From Kouleothrix aurantiaca (GTDB lineage Bacteria > Chloroflexota > Chloroflexia > Chloroflexales > Roseiflexaceae), in NCBI GenBank assembly GCA_001399705.1, contig LJCR01000017.1, positions 1 through 16,866 of the forward strand: a stretch of DNA of 16,866 nucleotides. The letters are read 5' to 3'. The position numbers and the translations under genes were made by a program. The notes under the pieces were generated by a model that saw nothing but the letters and a program-made list of their open reading frames with translations, was not told the origin of the DNA and searched no databases. Every line of letters begins with the position of its first letter. Position 1 is the first letter of the stretch. This document shows, piece by piece, positions 13,813 to 16,866 of the stretch.

Positions 13813-16800
13813 CGTCGCCCTTTGGTGATTTGCGCCAAGCGAAGGTCATCCCGAACACTGACCTCGCTTTGGAACACGCGATAGTTCGCCGTGAAATTCA
13901 GATTGTCATGAATCGTGCTGGTGGCCATATTGAACGCCTGGCTCGCCGCTGCGCCGGTCGCATCACTGACCAAGCGGCTGTTGCCCGTGATACCCGTCGC
14001 CATGCCGCGCATCATCGGCGCGCCGACTGCCGCCATGGCTTGCTCAATTTGCGTTGCGTTTGCCGCAAAGCCGCGCTTGAGCCCTTCGCCCAGCGCGGCA
14101 CCGACCTTGGCCGCCTGGTCTGCTAGGGTTGCGATCTTGTTCAGCCCACTCAGGATCTGGTCGTAGAGCTGCTGCATCATCGTGATGGTGGTGGTCTGCA
14201 TCGCGCGCAAGCCCATCGCCCAGAGGTCGGTGACCCGTTTGGTGGTTGTCTCCAACGTGGTCGCGACACCCTGCATGGCCGTCTCGATCGGCTGCTTCAT
14301 CGCCGCAGGAAGTTGCTCGGTGGTCCCCACTCGGGCGGTCGTTGCCATTTTGGTCACCACCGTATCGGTCGCACTCGTGACCGTGGTTGCCCCGGCCTGA
14401 ATGGCGCTTGCCATCCCGTTCGTGATCGTGGATCCAACCCCGGCACCTGCCTGCTCAAGCTCGGGCTTGCGGGTGGTGAGTACGCTGATCGCCTTGCCGA
14501 TGGTGTTCGTGGTCATGCGGTCGCTGGCCGCAATGAACACGCTCGCGTTCTTGTCCACGCCGACTGCGCCACCAGCAGGCAGCTCGACGCCGACTTCGTT
14601 TTCCATCACGGTCGATGGTGAGCTGATGCCGGCCGCGCGCTTGGCCGCATCGATGGCGCGCCGCACCGCACTCGCAGCCGCACTGGCAATCCGGCTGACG
14701 GCCGAGCTGATACCCTTGGCTACGCCATCGATCAGATCGCCACCGATGCCAGGCCCGGCGTTGACCAGCCCCTGGAACAGGTTCTTCACGGCAGTAATAA
14801 TGGTCGTGACTGCCGTGCGGATAAACCCGAGGGCATTGCGGATGGCCGTGAGGATGCCCGTCCAGAAGTTGCGCCACTGGGTCGTGATTCCCGTGACCCA
14901 ATTTCGGATCATGGTGGCGATCATCTGGAAGTTGGTCACCCAGGTCGTGCGGATGCCGCTCAGGCTCGTGCCAAACATGTTGGCGATCAGGTTGAGGGCA
15001 CTTGTCAGCAAGCCTGAGATTGCCGTCCAGATCCCTTGCAGGATTTGCAGGATGCCTTGCCAAACAGTCGACCAGTTGCCTTGAATGGCACCCAGCACCA
15101 CGGTCAGAATGCCCTGGATCACGCCGAGCACACCAGTGATCACCGCAGCGATGGCATTCCAGATCGTGGTGAACAGGTTTTGCAGCATCGTCATGTTGCT
15201 GCTGGTGTTCGTGCTGATGTTGGTATTCCAGTCGCCAATGAGGGCCTGGATAATGGATGTAATCGTGCGAATAATGGAGCCGATGGCGTTCCAGACCGTG
15301 TTGATGGTGTTGCTGATACTGGTCTGGTTGGCACTGATAAATCCGGCCACCGCGCCGAATACGGTCGTAATCACCATCTGCACGATGTGGATGACCGTGG
15401 TGATCACGCCCTGCACCGCCGCCCAGGTGTTCAACAGCACCGAGAGCACGCTCTGGCCATGGGTCTGAATAAACGACTGCACAAACGCCAGCACGGTGGT
15501 TACCACGAGCCGCACCGCAGCAACAGCGGCAGTGACAAAAGAGGTGATGGTCATCCACGCATTCATGACCAGCGACGAAATCATGGGGCCGTGCGTCGTC
15601 AGGAAGGTGCGCACCGCATCAAGCGCGACGCGGATGGTATTGGCCAGCCCTGTGACGATCGCACCAACCGCTCCGGTGATCGTGGTCCACACTTGGACCA
15701 GCGTGCCTTGGATGGTGGCACGGTGGGTATTCAGGAAGCTGGCAATGCCGTTAAAGACGGTGCTCACCAGCGCAGCCAGGCTCATCATGACCCCGCGCGC
15801 CGCGCCAACCGCCTGCACCCACGCCCCCATCAGGCTGACCAGAATGGTCTGGCCGTGATTGCGCACCAAGCTGGTCACAAAGCCCAAAATACTGCTGACG
15901 AGGCCGCCGAAGGCGCTGATGACAATGCGCACCGCTGCCATCGCGGTCATCCACGCGCCGGCAATGGTGCTGGTGATCTGGGTTCCGTGATTGCGGATGA
16001 AGATCGCGATTTGTTGCAGAATGGCGTTGATGAGGCTGGCCAAGCCACGCACGATCAGATTGACCGCTTGCATGGTGGTGGCCCATACTTGGATCATCGC
16101 CCCCAGGATTTGGGCACCATGCGTCCGGATCCCAGCGGATACCATGCCGAGGACCGCTGCCACGACCGTGATCAGGCCCAGCAAGACCGCGCGCACCGCA
16201 AAGACGGCTGTTTGCCACGAATCGGCCAGGGTTTGCCGAATCAGTCCTGCATTGTTCGTAATGGCGGTGGCTATCGCGGAGATTGAGCCCGCCACGACCC
16301 CGACCATGCCGGTGATCGCCGATTGGACCGCAGGTGTTGCCTGCTGCCAGGCCCGCGCCTGCATCGTGACGCCCTGCTCCAGCCGGTTCAGCTTGTCCGT
16401 GGTCATCACTGCCACGGCGCCGGCTTTTTCTACAACCGGGTTGGTTTGCTCGGTCTGCTCTTTTTGCTTTTTGACGGCCGCGGCGGCCCCGCCTGCCCCT
16501 TTGGCATGCTTCTCTGCTGCCTTCTCGGCCCGCTCCTCCTCACTATTGAGCTGTTGCAGAACCTTGTAGTATTCCTCGCTGTCAGGGCTGAGACCGGCCA
16601 ACTTATCCTTCAGCATCTGGATTTTGGTGGCCTGATCGGCGGTGCGGAAGCTGTTGTTCCACTGCGCGTCGGCGACTTTTTCCAGCTCGCCCTGGTGGGT
16701 CTTCTCGACCCCGGCGATCTGCTGCTTCAGCTTCCAGTATTCTTCGCTGCCGGGCTTGACGGCCGCCATTTTTTCCTGAAGCATTTGCAGCTTAGTCGCG

Positions 16801-16866
16801 GTGTCCCCAGTGGCGTAGTTGTAAGCCCACTGGGCCGCAGCGGCTTTCTTCGCCTCGACTTCGGCC
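13809..16866 (-). CDS. Tail tape measure protein, partial at the right edge (at least 1,018 aa)
   Basis: The frame is open through base 16866, so the N-terminus is missing; an internal ATG at 16784 is not a convincing start because the repeat pattern continues upstream of it. Numbering from that codon: residues up to about 95 are charged helical 56-residue repeats, and 96-130 form a K/A/G linker. Residues 131-614 are eleven 44-residue hydrophobic helical repeats with Trp at a fixed place. Residues 615-675 are Trp-rich, and 676-715 form an amphipathic part leading to GISSPSTV (719-726), a motif common near the C-terminal part of tape measures. A Thr/Ala/Met-rich helical C-terminus follows. The protein fills the tail tube, sets tail length and is probably ejected first at infection. 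Dit follows with ATGA coupling. No lysozyme or peptidase domain is visible in this part. Confidence 0.9.
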   Translation of the reverse strand, partial: AEVEAKKAAAAQWAYNYATGDTATKLQMLQEKMAAVKPGSEEYWKLKQQIAGVEKTHQGELEKVADAQWNNSFRTADQATKIQMLKDKLAGLSPDSEEYYKVLQQLNSEEERAEKAAEKHAKGAGGAAAAVKKQKEQTEQTNPVVEKAGAVAVMTTDKLNRLEQGVTMQARAWQQATPAVQSAITGMVGVVAGSISAIATAITNNAGLIRQTLADSWQTAVFAVRAVLLGLITVVAAVLGMVSAGIRTHGAQILGAMIQVWATTMQAVNLIVRGLASLINAILQQIAIFIRNHGTQITSTIAGAWMTAMAAVRIVISAFGGLVSSILGFVTSLVRNHGQTILVSLMGAWVQAVGAARGVMMSLAALVSTVFNGIASFLNTHRATIQGTLVQVWTTITGAVGAIVTGLANTIRVALDAVRTFLTTHGPMISSLVMNAWMTITSFVTAAVAAVRLVVTTVLAFVQSFIQTHGQSVLSVLLNTWAAVQGVITTVIHIVQMVITTVFGAVAGFISANQTSISNTINTVWNAIGSIIRTITSIIQALIGDWNTNISTNTSSNMTMLQNLFTTIWNAIAAVITGVLGVIQGILTVVLGAIQGNWSTVWQGILQILQGIWTAISGLLTSALNLIANMFGTSLSGIRTTWVTNFQMIATMIRNWVTGITTQWRNFWTGILTAIRNALGFIRTAVTTIITAVKNLFQGLVNAGPGIGGDLIDGVAKGISSAVSRIASAAASAVRRAIDAAKRAAGISSPSTVMENEVGVELPAGGAVGVDKNASVFIAASDRMTTNTIGKAISVLTTRKPELEQAGAGVGSTITNGMASAIQAGATTVTSATDTVVTKMATTARVGTTEQLPAAMKQPIETAMQGVATTLETTTKRVTDLWAMGLRAMQTTTITMMQQLYDQILSGLNKIATLADQAAKVGAALGEGLKRGFAANATQIEQAMAAVGAPMMRGMATGITGNSRLVSDATGAAASQAFNMATSTIHDNLNFTANYRVFQSEVSVRDDLRLAQITKGRR
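14943..16394 (-). repeat. Eleven tandem 132-bp units (44-aa repeats) in the tape measure gene
   Basis: Numbering from the ATG at 16784, units start at residues 131, 175, 219, 263, 307, 351, 395, 439, 483, 527 and 571. Each has Trp at unit position 16 (residues 146, 190, 234 and so on to 586) with no insertion or deletion over 484 residues. Units 3-8 also share an x-(T/N)-H-(G/R) motif near the start (IRTHG, IRNHG, VRNHG, LNTHR, LTTHG, IQTHG) and hydrophobic helix halves. The spacing breaks after residue 614. Confidence 0.85.
16500..16835 (-). repeat. Two 168-bp units (56-aa charged helical repeats) in the tape measure gene
   Basis: Unit A runs from 16835 and unit B from 16667. Both read AQW, then an ATK(L/I)QML element 14-20 residues later, then K(M/L)A-x-x-(K/S)P-x-SEEY and a charged helix. 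The period is exactly 56 residues. The left half of an earlier unit may continue past the window edge. The gene therefore uses two unrelated repeat types in sequence. Confidence 0.75.

Noticed and set aside
14455..15558. Minus-strand alternate frame of 367 codons, rich in His and Asp
   Set aside because: It lies wholly inside the tape measure gene in another frame, has no ribosome-binding site or domain pattern, and mirrors the 44-residue repeat.
15036..16286. Plus-strand open frame of 416 codons opposite the tape measure gene
   Set aside because: Its composition is dominated by His, Asp, Arg and Gly as expected for a shadow frame, and the opposite strand has a clear repeat-bearing tape measure protein.

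Overview
The window is a stretch of the late (virion tail) region of a tailed phage or prophage with a siphovirus-type long non-contractile tail, from a GC-rich genome (about 60% GC by eye). Every supported gene is on the minus strand, so transcription runs from base 16866 down to base 1. The genes are tightly packed: stop and start codons overlap at 13812 (ATGA), 11187 (TAATG), 9770 (TAATG) and 1550 (ATGA), most other gaps are under 15 bases, and nearly every gene has a clear Shine-Dalgarno sequence. No integrase, replication, capsid or terminase gene and no host gene is present, so the host cannot be named. Lytic phage and prophage cannot be told apart from this window.

In transcription order, the tip-building core comes first. 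It starts with a partial tail tape measure protein (13809-16866, open at the window edge) that carries a strict 44-residue Trp/His repeat ruler. Next are a distal tail (Dit-like) protein (12931-13812), two tandem paralogous receptor-binding-type proteins with H-type-lectin-like tips (about 12071-12889 and 11187-12023), a 100-residue nucleotidyltransferase-like protein (10885-11187), a Gp37/Tal-like tail protein (9770-10879) and a collagen-free fibre with GGTGATT repeats (8694-9770).

Three small proteins of unknown role follow (7451-8681), then a tail-fibre-like structural protein (6735-7409) and a small beta-rich protein (6361-6669). The most striking gene comes next: a 1,477-residue protein (1915-6348) made of a roughly 214-residue N-terminal beta-type domain, about 60 tandem 20-residue repeats and an Arg-rich tail. 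The array has about 130 Arg, one Lys and only about six acidic residues.

The left end holds a BppU-N-like baseplate protein (1547-1903), a coiled-coil protein with a C-terminal membrane anchor that may belong to the lysis functions (945-1550), a conserved phage protein of unknown function (301-915) and a small unknown protein (51-314). The ribosome-binding site of a further gene probably lies at the left edge.

Three related hairpins (925-943, 12040-12064, 12904-12928) sit at gene junctions. Each lies between a stop codon and the Shine-Dalgarno of the next gene, with a shared core and varying outer stem pairs. They look like a recurring operator or RNA element. The most unusual observations are the 20-residue arginine-ladder array, these hairpins, and the first receptor-binding gene, whose conserved N-terminus is in frame but lacks a canonical start codon.
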